64,000 nucleotides of DNA. Origin: Clostridia bacterium. GTDB taxonomy: Bacteria; Bacillota; Clostridia; Oscillospirales; Acutalibacteraceae. Location of the stretch: assembly GCA_017618135.1 (NCBI GenBank), contig JAFZUV010000018.1:1-64000 (forward strand), given 5' to 3'. Shown here one piece after another: positions 10,016-18,810 of this stretch. Made by a program: the position numbers and the translations under genes. Below the pieces are notes generated by a model, which was not told where the DNA came from, did not search any database, and worked only from the letters and a program-made list of their open reading frames with translations. Each line of letters starts with the position of its first letter. The stretch's first letter is position 1.

Positions 10016-10040
10016 AATGAAAATCTCCTTTTCTTTTTTT

Positions 10041-10046
10041 ATTATA
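10041..10046 (-). promoter_or_regulatory. Possible -10 element of a pnp promoter
   Basis: TATAAT on the minus strand lies 26 nt before the pnp start. No good -35 exists at 16-18 nt (TTTATT is the best at 17), so this is tentative; pnp may also be read through from rpsO. Confidence 0.35.
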
Positions 10047-10133
10047 AGAGATTTTCTGTTAGCAATAAATCCAATATCCGATTTTCGGGTACTCGATTTA
10101 CCGCTAAACCAAAAAATCTCTTTTCAATATAAA

Positions 10134-10162
10134 GCCAGCCGGACAAATACTGTCCGGCGGGC
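10134..10162 (-). terminator. Hairpin between rpsO and pnp
   Basis: A 12-bp stem with one mismatch (10134-10145 with 10151-10162) has a 5-nt loop 11 nt after the rpsO stop. Only TTTATATT follows on the minus strand, so termination should be partial, allowing some read-through into pnp. A processing role is also possible by analogy with other rpsO-pnp operons. Confidence 0.6.
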
Positions 10163-10172
10163 TAAATAACTG

Positions 10173-10436
10173 TTACTTACGCAGACCGAGTTTCTTAACG
10201 ATAGCACGGTATCTTTCAATATCTTTCTTCTGAAGATAGGCGAGAAGATTTCTTCTGTGACCTACCATTTTAAGAAGACCGCGGCGAGAGTGATGGTCCT
10301 TTTTGTGAATATCAAGATGAGCGTTAAGCTCGTTAATGCGAGCTGTAAGCACTGCAATCTGAACCTCGGGAGAACCTGTATCGCCCTCATGTATGGCGTT
10401 TTCCGCCATAATCTGCTGCTTTTTCTCGTTAGTCAT
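10173..10436 (-). CDS. rpsO: 30S ribosomal protein S15
   Basis: S15 is a primary 16S rRNA-binding protein that nucleates the platform of the small subunit. The 87 residues contain [17 protein letters not shown] and [20 protein letters not shown], both diagnostic. The frame is open 37 codons further upstream, but the ATG at 10436 follows AAAGGAGTG and matches the family start (MTNEKKQQI). A leader of about 100 nt separates it from its promoter. Confidence 0.97.
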   Translation of the reverse strand: MTNEKKQQIMAENAIHEGDTGSPEVQIAVLTARINELNAHLDIHKKDHHSRRGLLKMVGHRRNLLAYLQKKDIERYRAIVKKLGLRK

Positions 10437-10540
10437 TCTTGTTACACTCCTTTTGCTTATTTGTCCGCCGAAAACCGAGAATAAGGTCATTAGTGCTCCG
10501 TTAAAAACGGCAGTCGCCATATTCACAGTATCCGGTAGCC
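10437..10540 (-). promoter_or_regulatory. rpsO 5' leader, possible S15 autoregulatory region
   Basis: About 100 nt lie between the predicted transcription start and rpsO. The leader has a small CCGTT/AACGG hairpin and GC-rich patches. In several bacteria S15 binds its own leader to block translation. I did not recognise a specific published S15-binding fold here, so the role is inference. Confidence 0.3.
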
Positions 10541-10545
10541 GAAAC

Positions 10546-10574
10546 ATTATAACACAATCATTTCAAAAAGTAAA
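10546..10574 (-). promoter_or_regulatory. Sigma-A promoter of rpsO
   Basis: On the minus strand TTTACT (10569-10574) and TATAAT (10546-10551) are 17 nt apart, with TGT before the -10 forming an extended -10 element. Confidence 0.7.
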
Positions 10575-10690
10575 GAATTTTATTTAACATAAATTATTTG
10601 ATATTGGCTGAAATTTAATAATAAGTTAATATTTTTTGCAAAAACAGGTAATAAAATTGTTGTAAAATGCTCTTAAGAGGAGAGTTTGAT

Positions 10691-11893
10691 ATGAATGATT
10701 TTTATAATGACAACGGCAACAATTCCTATGACTACGGCAGTTATTCCTATTCGCCACAATCTCCGGTAAAGCGTAAGCACAGTACGGGTGTTGTTATACT
10801 GTCCGCGCTTCTCGCGGCGGTTATCGGCGCCTCCGCCGGCATCACGAGCCTTTTAACATATACGAGACTTAAGGGCGAGGGTTCTTCCGATAGCGGAAAC
10901 ACAACCACGAAAAATGTTAACATCAGCGTTGACGAAAATGCCGACAGTATAGCCGAAGCTGTATACGAAAAGGCGGCTGACAGTGTTGTTGGTATCAGAA
11001 CAACAACATCCGTAATCAGCTTTTTCGGCGGAAACCAGGCGGCAACGGGTGAAGGTTCAGGTGTGGTTTACAGCGAGGACGGTTATATTATCACAAACTA
11101 CCATGTTGTGGAAGAAGCCGTTAAATCGACAACCTCATCAAAAATAGAGGTTTTTGTAGGCGATATAAACTCAAAGTCTTATGAGGCGAGCGTAGTGGGA
11201 TACAATATATCCTCAGACCTTGCGGTACTTAAAATAAGCGCAAATAATTTAAAAGCGGTTGAAATAGCCGATTCATCCGGTCTTAAAGTCGGGCAGCCGG
11301 CGGTAACCATAGGTGCGCCGGGAGGACTTGAATTTATGGACAGCGTAACATACGGAATAATCAGCGGACTCGACCGTGTTGTTTCGGCAAGCTCGTCGGT
11401 GTCGCTTATTCAGACCGACGCGGCAATAAACCCGGGCAATTCGGGCGGTGCGCTTTTGGATATTACAGGCAAGCTTATAGGTATAAACAGCTCAAAAATA
11501 GTGGCTGAAGAATTTGAGGGTATGGGCTTTGCCATTCCTTCTAATAAAGTGGTCGAGGTTGTCAAGAATATTATATCCAAAGAGAATTCTCCCGAACCGT
11601 ATATCGGTATTACGGTAAGCGAGAAATACACATCGCAGGTGCTCTCTTATTACGGTTATCCCGCAGGCGCGGTTGTGCTGAGTGTTTATGAAGGAAGCCC
11701 CGCGGCTGAAGCCGGTATCAAACGCGGAGACATTATTACCGAATTTAACGGTAAAAAGATTTCCGAATATAATCTCCTTAATGATTATCTTAAGGAGTGT
11801 GATCCCGGCCAGACAGTAGCCATGAAGGTTTACAGAGGCGGCAGAACCTATGATGTCAATATAACAATAACCGCAGATAGTTCGAGTAAGTAG
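10691..11893 (+). CDS. htrA: HtrA/DegP-family membrane-anchored serine protease
   Basis: This protease degrades or refolds damaged exported proteins outside the membrane. A polar, Asn/Tyr-rich cytoplasmic N-terminus is followed by one membrane helix (about residues 34-56), a trypsin-like domain and a C-terminal PDZ domain (about 305-395). The catalytic triad is visible: His138 (NYHVV), Asp176 (SSDLAVLK) and Ser251 (NPGNSGGAL). The 400-residue length is normal for Firmicute HtrA. An in-frame ATG lies at 10667, but the ATG at 10691 has AGAGGAG at the right distance. It is monocistronic and divergent from rpsO. Confidence 0.93.
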   Translation: MNDFYNDNGNNSYDYGSYSYSPQSPVKRKHSTGVVILSALLAAVIGASAGITSLLTYTRLKGEGSSDSGNTTTKNVNISVDENADSIAEAVYEKAADSVVGIRTTTSVISFFGGNQAATGEGSGVVYSEDGYIITNYHVVEEAVKSTTSSKIEVFVGDINSKSYEASVVGYNISSDLAVLKISANNLKAVEIADSSGLKVGQPAVTIGAPGGLEFMDSVTYGIISGLDRVVSASSSVSLIQTDAAINPGNSGGALLDITGKLIGINSSKIVAEEFEGMGFAIPSNKVVEVVKNIISKENSPEPYIGITVSEKYTSQVLSYYGYPAGAVVLSVYEGSPAAEAGIKRGDIITEFNGKKISEYNLLNDYLKECDPGQTVAMKVYRGGRTYDVNITITADSSSK

Positions 11894-11914
11894 TTTCTAT
11901 ATTCTCCAAAACAG

Positions 11915-11946
11915 AAAAGGCGCGCAAAATCATTTGCGCGCCTTTT
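11915..11946. terminator. Bidirectional terminator between htrA and sufB-like gene
   Basis: A perfect 14-bp stem (11915-11928 with 11933-11946) has an ATCA loop and ends in TTTT on the plus strand and in TTTT from the A-run on the minus strand. It serves the two convergent transcripts. Confidence 0.9.
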
Positions 11947-11948
11947 CG

Positions 11949-12866
11949 CTATTTTAAAAAACCGTTTATTATTTCTTCTTCCGCTTGCTGTTCCGTAAGT
12001 CCTAAGGTCATAAGCTTTATTAGCTGGTCTCCGGCTATTTTGCCTATTGCCGCTTCGTGAATAAGCGCGGCGTCAATATGATTAGCGCCAAGAGTCGGAC
12101 TGGCGTTTACAGTCGCACCGTCCATAATAATAGCGTCACATTCGGTATGACCGTTACAGGCGTTGTTGCCGTTTATGTTGGATAGAAAATTTTGATGTGA
12201 CTTATCCTTTGCAACAGAACGGGAAACAACATTAGCCTTTGAGTTTACACCGTTTAAGTCTACTGAAAAATCAGTGTCGGCAGTCTGCTCGCCGTGAGTC
12301 ATAATCTTTTCGTGTATTATAAGCGTGCCTTCATCAGATACCGTGGCGCGGGTTTTCCTGTATGTGCTGTCAATACCCTTTATCTGAGCGGTTTCCATCT
12401 CCATATAACCGCCTTCGGCTATGTTTACAACGGTGGTGGGATTCATAATTCTGCCGCCTTTGCCGTCACCCTCGCCGTAGTGCCTCTCTATATATCTTAC
12501 ACGCGCGTTTTTCCCCACATAAAAGGTGTGTATACCGTCGTGACTCGATTTCCTGTCTCCGCAGTTGTGTATCCCGCATCCCGCCATAATGGTCACATCC
12601 GCATTGTCACCTATATAAAAGTCATTGTACACGAGGTCATTTAATCCGGTTTTATCAATTATTACGGGTATATGCACACTTTCACCCGTGGTGCCCGCCT
12701 TTATTATTATATCAATGCCCGGCTTATCGGTTTTAGTGCGTATGTCGATGTTTTCGGTTGTTGCACGGGACGCTAAGGCTCCGTTAGCGCGTATATTATA
12801 AGCGCCTTTCGGTACGCCGTTCATATCGGCGATTATTTTAAGAAGTTGTCTTTCGGTATCGTTCAC
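11949..12866 (-). CDS. SufB/SufD-like Fe-S assembly scaffold (short form)
   Basis: This is a SufBD-family beta-helix protein that with SufC probably forms a scaffold for iron-sulfur clusters. At about 305 residues it is much shorter than standard SufB (about 465). It keeps the family core, with repeated strands such as GDNADVTIMAGCGIHNC, and a C-terminal HIDAALIHEAAIGKI helix segment. A GTG at 12872 overlaps the sufC stop but lies only 1 nt from GGAGG; the GTG at 12866 has 7-nt spacing and is chosen here. No SufS, SufU or second SufB/D gene is adjacent. The short length and lone partner fit the archaeal-type minimal SufBC system; the exact subtype is inference. Confidence 0.85.
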   Translation of the reverse strand: MNDTERQLLKIIADMNGVPKGAYNIRANGALASRATTENIDIRTKTDKPGIDIIIKAGTTGESVHIPVIIDKTGLNDLVYNDFYIGDNADVTIMAGCGIHNCGDRKSSHDGIHTFYVGKNARVRYIERHYGEGDGKGGRIMNPTTVVNIAEGGYMEMETAQIKGIDSTYRKTRATVSDEGTLIIHEKIMTHGEQTADTDFSVDLNGVNSKANVVSRSVAKDKSHQNFLSNINGNNACNGHTECDAIIMDGATVNASPTLGANHIDAALIHEAAIGKIAGDQLIKLMTLGLTEQQAEEEIINGFLK

Positions 12867-12868
12867 GC

Positions 12869-13603
12869 TCACGCCTCCTTTATACTGCTTTTAAGCACCT
12901 TACAAGCGTGATAGCTTGCATCGAGGAGTTTTGGTAAAACAGCTGATTTTTCACCGTATTCGGTAAGTTTTCCGTCTGAGATAACCGCAACTTTATCGGC
13001 AATATTCAGTATGCGCTCCTGATGCGATATAATAATTATTGTGCCGCCTGATTTATCTCTCATTTTTTCAAAAACATTTATCAGGTTCGAAAAACTCCAG
13101 AGGTCTATTCCGGCTTCCGGTTCATCAAAAATGGATACGGCGGTGTCGCGTGCTAAAACTGAGGCTATTTCTATTCTTTTGAGTTCACCGCCCGAGAGGG
13201 AATCATTAACCTCACGATTTATATAATCTCTCGCACAAAGACCAACAAGCGACAAATAATCACAGGCCTCAGATATGGTAATATCTCTACCTGCCGCAAG
13301 GCGGATAATGTCATTTACCGTAATACCCTTAAAGCGCACGGGCTGCTGAAAGGCAAAACTGATGCCCTTCTTTGCACGATCGGTAACCGACAATCCGGTT
13401 ATATCCTCACCGTCGAGCAATATTTTACCGCATGTCGGCTTCTGGATGCCGGCAATAATTCTCGCAAGTGTAGATTTTCCGCCGCCGTTTGGACCTGTTA
13501 TGGCAATAAAACCTCTCTCGAATTTTATTGATATATCATTCAGTATTTCCTTTTTACCCTGCTCATCAGGGGCGAGGAATGATATGTTTTTGAGTTCAAG
13601 CAT
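12869..13603 (-). CDS. sufC: SufC-like Fe-S assembly ATPase
   Basis: This ABC-type ATPase drives conformational change of the SufB-like scaffold during cluster assembly. Walker A GPNGGGKST is at residues 37-45, the signature LSGGELKR near 143 and Walker B VSIFDEPEAGID follows. DEPEAGID rather than DEPTSGLD is close to SufC. The 244 residues are standard. AAAGGAAG precedes the ATG and the stop is next to the sufB-like start, so the two genes are translationally coupled. Confidence 0.9.
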   Translation of the reverse strand: MLELKNISFLAPDEQGKKEILNDISIKFERGFIAITGPNGGGKSTLARIIAGIQKPTCGKILLDGEDITGLSVTDRAKKGISFAFQQPVRFKGITVNDIIRLAAGRDITISEACDYLSLVGLCARDYINREVNDSLSGGELKRIEIASVLARDTAVSIFDEPEAGIDLWSFSNLINVFEKMRDKSGGTIIIISHQERILNIADKVAVISDGKLTEYGEKSAVLPKLLDASYHACKVLKSSIKEA

Positions 13604-13632
13604 ATTTCTACTTCCTTTGTGATATTAAAATA

Positions 13633-13661
13633 ATTATATCCGTTTTTATGACAAAAATCAA
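13633..13661 (-). promoter_or_regulatory. Sigma-A promoter of the sufC operon
   Basis: On the minus strand TTGATT (13656-13661) and TATAAT (13633-13638) are 17 nt apart. It is back to back with the EamA gene promoter at 13672-13700. Confidence 0.7.
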
Positions 13662-13671
13662 CTATATGTTG

Positions 13672-13700
13672 TTGCAACGGCAAGCTCGCTGTGTTATACT
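13672..13700 (+). promoter_or_regulatory. Sigma-A promoter of the EamA permease gene
   Basis: TTGCAA at 13672-13677 and TATACT at 13695-13700 have a 17-nt spacer, with TGT before the -10 as an extended -10 motif. Confidence 0.7.
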
Positions 13701-13729
13701 CTTTTTATATCGATTTTTCTGGTGATTTT

Positions 13730-14659
13730 ATGGGTAAGAACAATCTGAAAGGCAGCCTGATTCTGTCCTTTGGCGCACTTATTTGGGGATTTGCATTTGT
13801 TGCGCAGTCTGCCGCTAAATCCGTGCCGCCGATGACGCTGAATTTCCTTAGATTCGCGGTAAGCGCAATAGTGCTGTCGGCTGTACTTAAGATTTTCGGT
13901 ATTAAAACAGGCGAGCCTATTTTTCCTCGAAAAAAAGCCGCGCTTAAAACCGCACTTATTGCCGGTGCAATTTGCGGTGCAATGTTAGCCCTGGCTGCGA
14001 ATTTACAACAGGCAGGTATCAATTCGTATGAGAACGGTATATCCGCCGAGGCACGAGCCGGCTTCTTAACGGCGCTTTATGTTATACTCGTACCTATCAT
14101 ATCATCGTTTTTCGGCAAAAGAATTCATTCGCTTATCTGGTTTTCAGTCCTTTTGGCGATCGTAGGCGTTTATATGCTTTGCGCATGGGGCGGTATGGGT
14201 GGTATTTATACAGGTGATGTACTGTTGTTTTCTTGCGCTCTCGGTTTCAGTATACAGATACTTTGTGTCGAAAAATACTGTGACAGCGTGGGCGGACTCA
14301 GACTTTCATTTTTGGAATTTTTATTTTGTTCTGCTTTTTCTCTCATAGCGGCGTTGATATTTGAATTCGGAAAAGCAAATATCGCCGATATAAAATCGGC
14401 GATACCGAGTATTCTGTTCTTAGGTGTTATGTCGGGAGGCGTAGGATACACGCTTCAAATAATCGGTCAAAGATACGCCGAAGCGTCAGTTGCCTCTATA
14501 GCTATGAGTCTTGAAAGCGTGTTTGCCGCAATCGGTGGCTGGCTGATTATGTCCCATGCGCTTTACTGGTATGAAATAATCGGCTGCGTTTTGGTTTTCG
14601 CGGCAATAATAATAGCGCAGTTGCCAGGATTTAAAAAATCAAGCGAGCAGCTGAGCTAA
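13730..14659 (+). CDS. EamA/DMT-superfamily permease
   Basis: This is a ten-helix drug/metabolite-type transporter of 309 residues built from two EamA repeats, the second beginning near residue 160 (YTGDVLLFSCALGFSIQ). The substrate is unknown; relatives export amino acids, nucleosides or small metabolites. The ATG at 13730 is chosen because GGTGA lies 5 nt upstream; an upstream in-frame ATG at 13691 falls on the promoter -10. The last 21 bp overlap the end of the convergent AEC permease gene, with no terminator visible. Confidence 0.85.
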   Translation: MGKNNLKGSLILSFGALIWGFAFVAQSAAKSVPPMTLNFLRFAVSAIVLSAVLKIFGIKTGEPIFPRKKAALKTALIAGAICGAMLALAANLQQAGINSYENGISAEARAGFLTALYVILVPIISSFFGKRIHSLIWFSVLLAIVGVYMLCAWGGMGGIYTGDVLLFSCALGFSIQILCVEKYCDSVGGLRLSFLEFLFCSAFSLIAALIFEFGKANIADIKSAIPSILFLGVMSGGVGYTLQIIGQRYAEASVASIAMSLESVFAAIGGWLIMSHALYWYEIIGCVLVFAAIIIAQLPGFKKSSEQLS

Positions 14660-15556
14660 ATATATTATCGGCGGCAGCGTCAGTATGCATATTATATGGC
14701 TCATACTTACAAGCGTTGCCGCGAGCAAGGTGTCGTTTTCATATTTTGCCGAAAACATCGCCGTCATAGCGGCGGCAGGGGAAGCAAATGCAATCGTGAG
14801 TGCTACAAGCATAGTTCCCCGTATTCCCACAATATACATAATGCCCAGCGCAATAAGAGGAAATAGCAACAGCTTTAAAACGCTTGACAGCATAGCGCCT
14901 CTGTCACGCAAACCTTTAAGGATATCACTTTTTGATAAGTGGTATCCTATTATTATCATCGGAAGCGGTGTGTTGAGTCCCGCTAAAAAGTTTATCGGAT
15001 TTTTTATAACTTCGGGCACCGGCAGGGAAAACAGAAAAACAATTATACCAGCCGCTATGGCGATAATGCTTGGATTAAAAGCCAAGCATTTCGGTTTAAT
15101 ACTACTTTTGTTGCCGCTCATAAGATATACCCCGAAGCTCCATACAACCAGGTTAAAAACCGCAACAACCGACGAACCGTAAAAAACCCCTTCGTTTCCG
15201 AGCAGTGCTTGTTCCAAAGGTAGCGCCATATATCCGCAGTTGCCGAAAATAGCGGCAAAGCGTAAAACGCGCTCTCGCTTAATGTCTTTATTCCTTATTA
15301 TCAAAAGACTGAAAACAATAAAGACTGTATGTGCAAGTATTGCCGTGGCGGTGCTGATAAGCAGACCCTTTGCCGCGCTCTTATCAAACGGCCTTATAAA
15401 CGATATTACAATAACGCAAGGCGTTGCGGCGTATAAAACAAGGTCGGTCATACATTTTGCGCCGACCTCATTTATTATTTTAAATTTTGCAAGCAGGAAA
15501 CCGAGAGTTATAAGTATCAGTAAAACACTCACTTGGGTTAAAACATTCAAAAACAT
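14639..15556 (-). CDS. AEC-family (auxin efflux carrier-like) permease
   Basis: A ten-helix membrane protein of 305 residues with the AEC/Mem_trans pattern: the N-terminal half carries DLVLYAATPCVIVISF and the C-terminal half ends with FASPAAAMTAMFSAKYENDT. Bacterial relatives move malate, malonate or other organic acids, but the substrate here is unknown. It starts 1 nt after the galT stop and has only a weak ribosome binding site, so it is probably translated by coupling to galT. Its 3' end overlaps the convergent EamA gene. Confidence 0.85.
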   Translation of the reverse strand: MFLNVLTQVSVLLILITLGFLLAKFKIINEVGAKCMTDLVLYAATPCVIVISFIRPFDKSAAKGLLISTATAILAHTVFIVFSLLIIRNKDIKRERVLRFAAIFGNCGYMALPLEQALLGNEGVFYGSSVVAVFNLVVWSFGVYLMSGNKSSIKPKCLAFNPSIIAIAAGIIVFLFSLPVPEVIKNPINFLAGLNTPLPMIIIGYHLSKSDILKGLRDRGAMLSSVLKLLLFPLIALGIMYIVGIRGTMLVALTIAFASPAAAMTAMFSAKYENDTLLAATLVSMSHIICILTLPPIIYLAQLLA

Positions 15557-15557
15557 A

Positions 15558-17045
15558 TTACTTTACTTGTGAAACAAAGCGCAAGAACGCCTTTTGACCT
15601 TCATCATTTCTTTTGAAAACTCCGGCATCATACAGTACCGCTGAAAACACAATGCCTATTTCTTTTTTGAGGATTTCTGCCGCATTGCTTTCATTAAAAT
15701 TATATTTTTTCTTTAATTCGTCCGCCCAGTCGGCGTGTTTGCAAAGAGTCTTATCTTTTCTTATGTCATTATCGGCTATGAGGGCTTTTTCGAGGTCGTA
15801 CATTTCCTTCTTTAGCCTTGCGGGAAGTACCGCAAGACCCATAACTTCAATAAGTCCTATGTTTTCTTTCTTTATGTGGTGAAGCTTCGCGTGAGGGTGA
15901 AAAACGCCTAACGGATGCTTATCTGTTGTTATGTTGTTGCGAAGTACTAAATCAAGCTCGAAGTTTTCGTTTCTCTTTCGCGCAATAGGTGTTATTGTGT
16001 TGTGGGGCACGCCGTCTGTCTCGGCAAAAACAAAGGCATCCTTATCGGTATATTCTCGCCAAGACAGCAATATTCTATCGGCAAGGTCAATTATTCTGTC
16101 GGTATCTTTACCGGACAGCCTTAACACCGACATAGGCCAGTTTACTATACCGGCTTTTAAATCTTCAAAGCCATCAAAAAATACAGTTGTTGCTATCTCC
16201 GCTTTTTCCATAGGAAAGGTGTAATGACCGCCCTGAAAATGGTCATGCGAAAGTATTGAGCCGCCCACAATAGGTAAATCGGCATTCGAGCCTACAAAGT
16301 AATGCGGAAACAGCTTTACAAAATCAAAAAGCTTGCCGAATGTATGACGGTTTATAGCCATAGGAGTATGATTACCGTTGAACACTATACAATGCTCATT
16401 ATAATAAACATATGGTGAATACTGAAAATACCAGTCACTATTGTTGATTGTTACTGGAATAATGCGGTGGTTTTGCCGCGCCGGAAAGTTTATCCGTCCC
16501 GCATATCCTTCACACTCGCGGCACAATAAGCACTTAGGATAACCGGACTGAGGCGCGGCCTTTGCCGCAGCTATCGCTTTAGGGTCTTTTTCGGGTTTTG
16601 ATAGGTTTATTGTAATGTCAAGCTCGCCATATTCCGTCTGTGCTTTCCATTTCAGGTCGCGCTCAACGCGGTCACGGCGTATGTAATTGCTGTCACAGCT
16701 TAATTTGTAAAAGTAATCGGTGGCTTCGAGCGGTGAATTTTTATAAAGCATATAAAACTTATTTGTCACTTCGGACGGCCGCGGCATCATAATACCCATA
16801 AGCTTGGTATCAAATAAATCACGGGATGTCACACCGTCCTCTATAATGCCGTTTTCTACCGCGTAATCAAGTATTTCGTTAAGTGTTTCACTAAGAACAA
16901 CGCCGGAAAACTCTTCGTCACAGTCAAAAGAGTCAAGATGTAACGCCTCTAACAAAAGATTTGTTACATATACTTCGTCGCGCTCGGGAAAAAGGCCTTT
17001 TTCTTTTCCGTAGCAAACAAGTTTTTTAACGCTTTGATTTATCAT
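15558..17045 (-). CDS. galT: Galactose-1-phosphate uridylyltransferase, Firmicute type
   Basis: GalT exchanges the uridylyl group between UDP-glucose and galactose-1-phosphate in the Leloir pathway. The 495 residues match the long Firmicute GalT class rather than the 350-residue HPH type: motifs include LCRECEGYAGRINFPARQNHR and GGSILSHDHFQGGHYTF. A GTG at 17054 opens the frame, but the ATG at 17045 lies 5 nt after GGTGA and is preferred. No galK or galE is adjacent. It follows the DUF3048 gene by 19 nt and precedes the AEC permease. Confidence 0.93.
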   Translation of the reverse strand: MINQSVKKLVCYGKEKGLFPERDEVYVTNLLLEALHLDSFDCDEEFSGVVLSETLNEILDYAVENGIIEDGVTSRDLFDTKLMGIMMPRPSEVTNKFYMLYKNSPLEATDYFYKLSCDSNYIRRDRVERDLKWKAQTEYGELDITINLSKPEKDPKAIAAAKAAPQSGYPKCLLCRECEGYAGRINFPARQNHRIIPVTINNSDWYFQYSPYVYYNEHCIVFNGNHTPMAINRHTFGKLFDFVKLFPHYFVGSNADLPIVGGSILSHDHFQGGHYTFPMEKAEIATTVFFDGFEDLKAGIVNWPMSVLRLSGKDTDRIIDLADRILLSWREYTDKDAFVFAETDGVPHNTITPIARKRNENFELDLVLRNNITTDKHPLGVFHPHAKLHHIKKENIGLIEVMGLAVLPARLKKEMYDLEKALIADNDIRKDKTLCKHADWADELKKKYNFNESNAAEILKKEIGIVFSAVLYDAGVFKRNDEGQKAFLRFVSQVK

Positions 17046-17064
17046 ATTTATCACCGTTTACGAA

Positions 17065-18141
17065 CTAATTGCCGGTTGTTGTGGTAGTTGTCTGCTGTCC
17101 TTCAAATATCGGTGTGCAGGTTGATTTATTGGGTATGCATACCCAAGATTTTCCGGCGCTTACTTTAATATCTTTTCCGTTTGTGTCGGTAATCTTTATT
17201 GACGCGGTTGCCCCGCCTTTTTGCCATTTTATAGGCATAACAGTTCCGTTTGTAGCATAAAAGCCATCGCCGCCGGTAAGGTCTACGCGGCGGTGTTTAC
17301 CGTCTGGATAATCGGTGATTGCAGTCAAGAGCACAAAAACATTTTTAACTTTTATGCTCTCGCCCGTAACATAATCCTTAAGCTCTTTATCTTTAGAATA
17401 TCGGGTGTAAAGTCCGGTTTTTGCATCAAATTTAAAAACTGTTTTGAGAATCGGGAAAGGAATTGTTATACGGTCTGCGGCACCGCCGGACAATGTGACC
17501 GTCTCTTTTTCGGGCGCAAAATTCTGCCACGGCGTATTTGTTTCGGTCGATTTGAATTTTGAAGCGAGGGCCGGCCAAAGTTCATTTCCGAAAACATAAA
17601 GAGTGTGTTCGCTTGAAAGACCGTTCTTAATCCTTTTTGCGCCGGTTGAATTTGTATCAACGCTCATATCGTCAATGTCTTTAAGGTGAGGTGCGCAATA
17701 TGTGGGATCCTGACCGCAGTGTACATAAATTGCATTGTGACCAAGCGCGAGGTCAACATAAGGATACCTCGCAGAACGAACAGAGCCTATCTGTTTAGCG
17801 GATTTAAGATTTTTGAAAACTGCCATAAGACGGGTAACGCCGCCTTCAACTTCGGTTTCATAAACTATATCGGCATAACCGAGACCTGTTTGTACTGCCT
17901 GAGCTTGAGTAATATTGTTCACCATAATTGCTACAGGACGCGCGTCGGCGTTATCTTCTTTAAGGTCGTTAAGTCCGGTGAGCGGATTTGTAAGCACAAC
18001 TTTTTTTTCGGTTTCCGGTTTTTTGCTCACGGTGGCGACCGAGCTGGCCTCAACATCGTCAGGGTGCTTAAAAAGACTGCATCCGGCAAGCGCCATAACC
18101 AGACTTAAGCATAACATAATCGCTAAAACTTTTTTAAACAT
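17065..18141 (-). CDS. DUF3048 (YerB-like) lipoprotein
   Basis: This is a secreted lipoprotein of 358 residues with unknown function. The signal peptide ends in LAGC, giving a lipidated cysteine at about residue 21. The DUF3048 N-terminal domain contains RPVAIMVNNITQAQ, GLGYADIVYETEVEGGVTRL and RSARYPYVDLALGH; a second domain from about residue 215 ends in a Thr-rich tail. The ATG at 18141 has GGAGG at the right distance; 24 extra codons upstream are discounted because they overlap the promoter. It is first in an operon with galT and the AEC permease. Confidence 0.88.
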   Translation of the reverse strand: MFKKVLAIMLCLSLVMALAGCSLFKHPDDVEASSVATVSKKPETEKKVVLTNPLTGLNDLKEDNADARPVAIMVNNITQAQAVQTGLGYADIVYETEVEGGVTRLMAVFKNLKSAKQIGSVRSARYPYVDLALGHNAIYVHCGQDPTYCAPHLKDIDDMSVDTNSTGAKRIKNGLSSEHTLYVFGNELWPALASKFKSTETNTPWQNFAPEKETVTLSGGAADRITIPFPILKTVFKFDAKTGLYTRYSKDKELKDYVTGESIKVKNVFVLLTAITDYPDGKHRRVDLTGGDGFYATNGTVMPIKWQKGGATASIKITDTNGKDIKVSAGKSWVCIPNKSTCTPIFEGQQTTTTTTGN

Positions 18142-18171
18142 CAAAAAGACCTCCAAGAATATCTTAAAAGT

Positions 18172-18200
18172 ATTATAATAGTAAACGACGACAACTTCAA
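18172..18200 (-). promoter_or_regulatory. Sigma-A promoter of the DUF3048-galT operon
   Basis: On the minus strand TTGAAG (18195-18200) and TATAAT (18172-18177) have a 17-nt spacer, about 30 nt before the ribosome binding site. Confidence 0.75.
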
Positions 18201-18257
18201 GAGCCAATATCAAATAAGTTTAAAAATACTGCTGTGAATTTTTATCGGTGACAATGG

Positions 18258-18770
18258 TTAAATTTTCAGGTATGTAACGAAGTTTTCTATGGGCTTGCGA
18301 TTGTGAAAGTTACGGCTTACGGGACAGTCCTCCGCCCGGTATCCCACAGGCAAGAGGCAGACCGGCAGCATATTGTCGGGTATTTTCAGTTCTTTTTTAA
18401 TAACATCCCTGTTGAACATCTCTATCCAGATACTGTCAACGCCGTAATTCGTTGCGGCAAGCATAAGATGAGTTGCTGCAATTGAACCGTCAATTTCAGC
18501 GGTTGAGTGTTTATTCAGTATAAAAGCCTCGTTTGTATCAACACATACTATAAGCACAGTAGGTGCGCCGTAACGGCAGGGTGAAGCTTTATCTATTATT
18601 GAGCAGGCTTTTTCACTTTCTGCAATGTATACCTTTACGGGTTGTACATTTTTAGCGGTAGGTGCGCGTCTGCCCGCATCAAGTATTTTGAAGAGCGTTT
18701 CCCTATCCGGGCTTTTGTCTGCAAACTTTCTTGTGGACTGTCTTATATCGACGATTTTTTCAAATTCCAT
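18258..18770 (-). CDS. Nitroreductase-family protein
   Basis: This is an FMN-dependent oxidoreductase-like protein of 170 residues. The N-terminal IVDIRQSTRKFADK and GRRAPTAKNVQPVKVY motifs are the family's FMN phosphate- and ring-binding regions, and the C-terminus carries LLPVGYRAEDCPVSRNFHNRK. It is the short form of the family. AGAGGTGA lies upstream of the ATG. The physiological substrate is unknown; it is a single-gene unit between rpsI and the DUF3048 operon. Confidence 0.85.
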   Translation of the reverse strand: MEFEKIVDIRQSTRKFADKSPDRETLFKILDAGRRAPTAKNVQPVKVYIAESEKACSIIDKASPCRYGAPTVLIVCVDTNEAFILNKHSTAEIDGSIAATHLMLAATNYGVDSIWIEMFNRDVIKKELKIPDNMLPVCLLPVGYRAEDCPVSRNFHNRKPIENFVTYLKI

Positions 18771-18788
18771 AAAATCACCTCTTTTAAG

Positions 18789-18794
18789 AGTATA
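18789..18794 (-). promoter_or_regulatory. Extended -10 element upstream of the nitroreductase gene
   Basis: TATACT on the minus strand is preceded by TGA, an extended -10 motif. No good -35 is present at 17 nt; the region is the T-tract of the rpsI terminator. Confidence 0.4.
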
Positions 18795-18810
18795 TCATAG
18801 GATTGCAAAA

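Noticed and set aside
10620..10668. Promoter for htrA (TTGCAA with TAAAAT)
   Set aside because: The spacing is 20 nt, too long for sigma-A, and no better pair was found, so no promoter is called.
14685..15182. 165-codon frame on plus strand across the AEC permease
   Set aside because: Antisense shadow of a hydrophobic membrane protein gene; no start signals.
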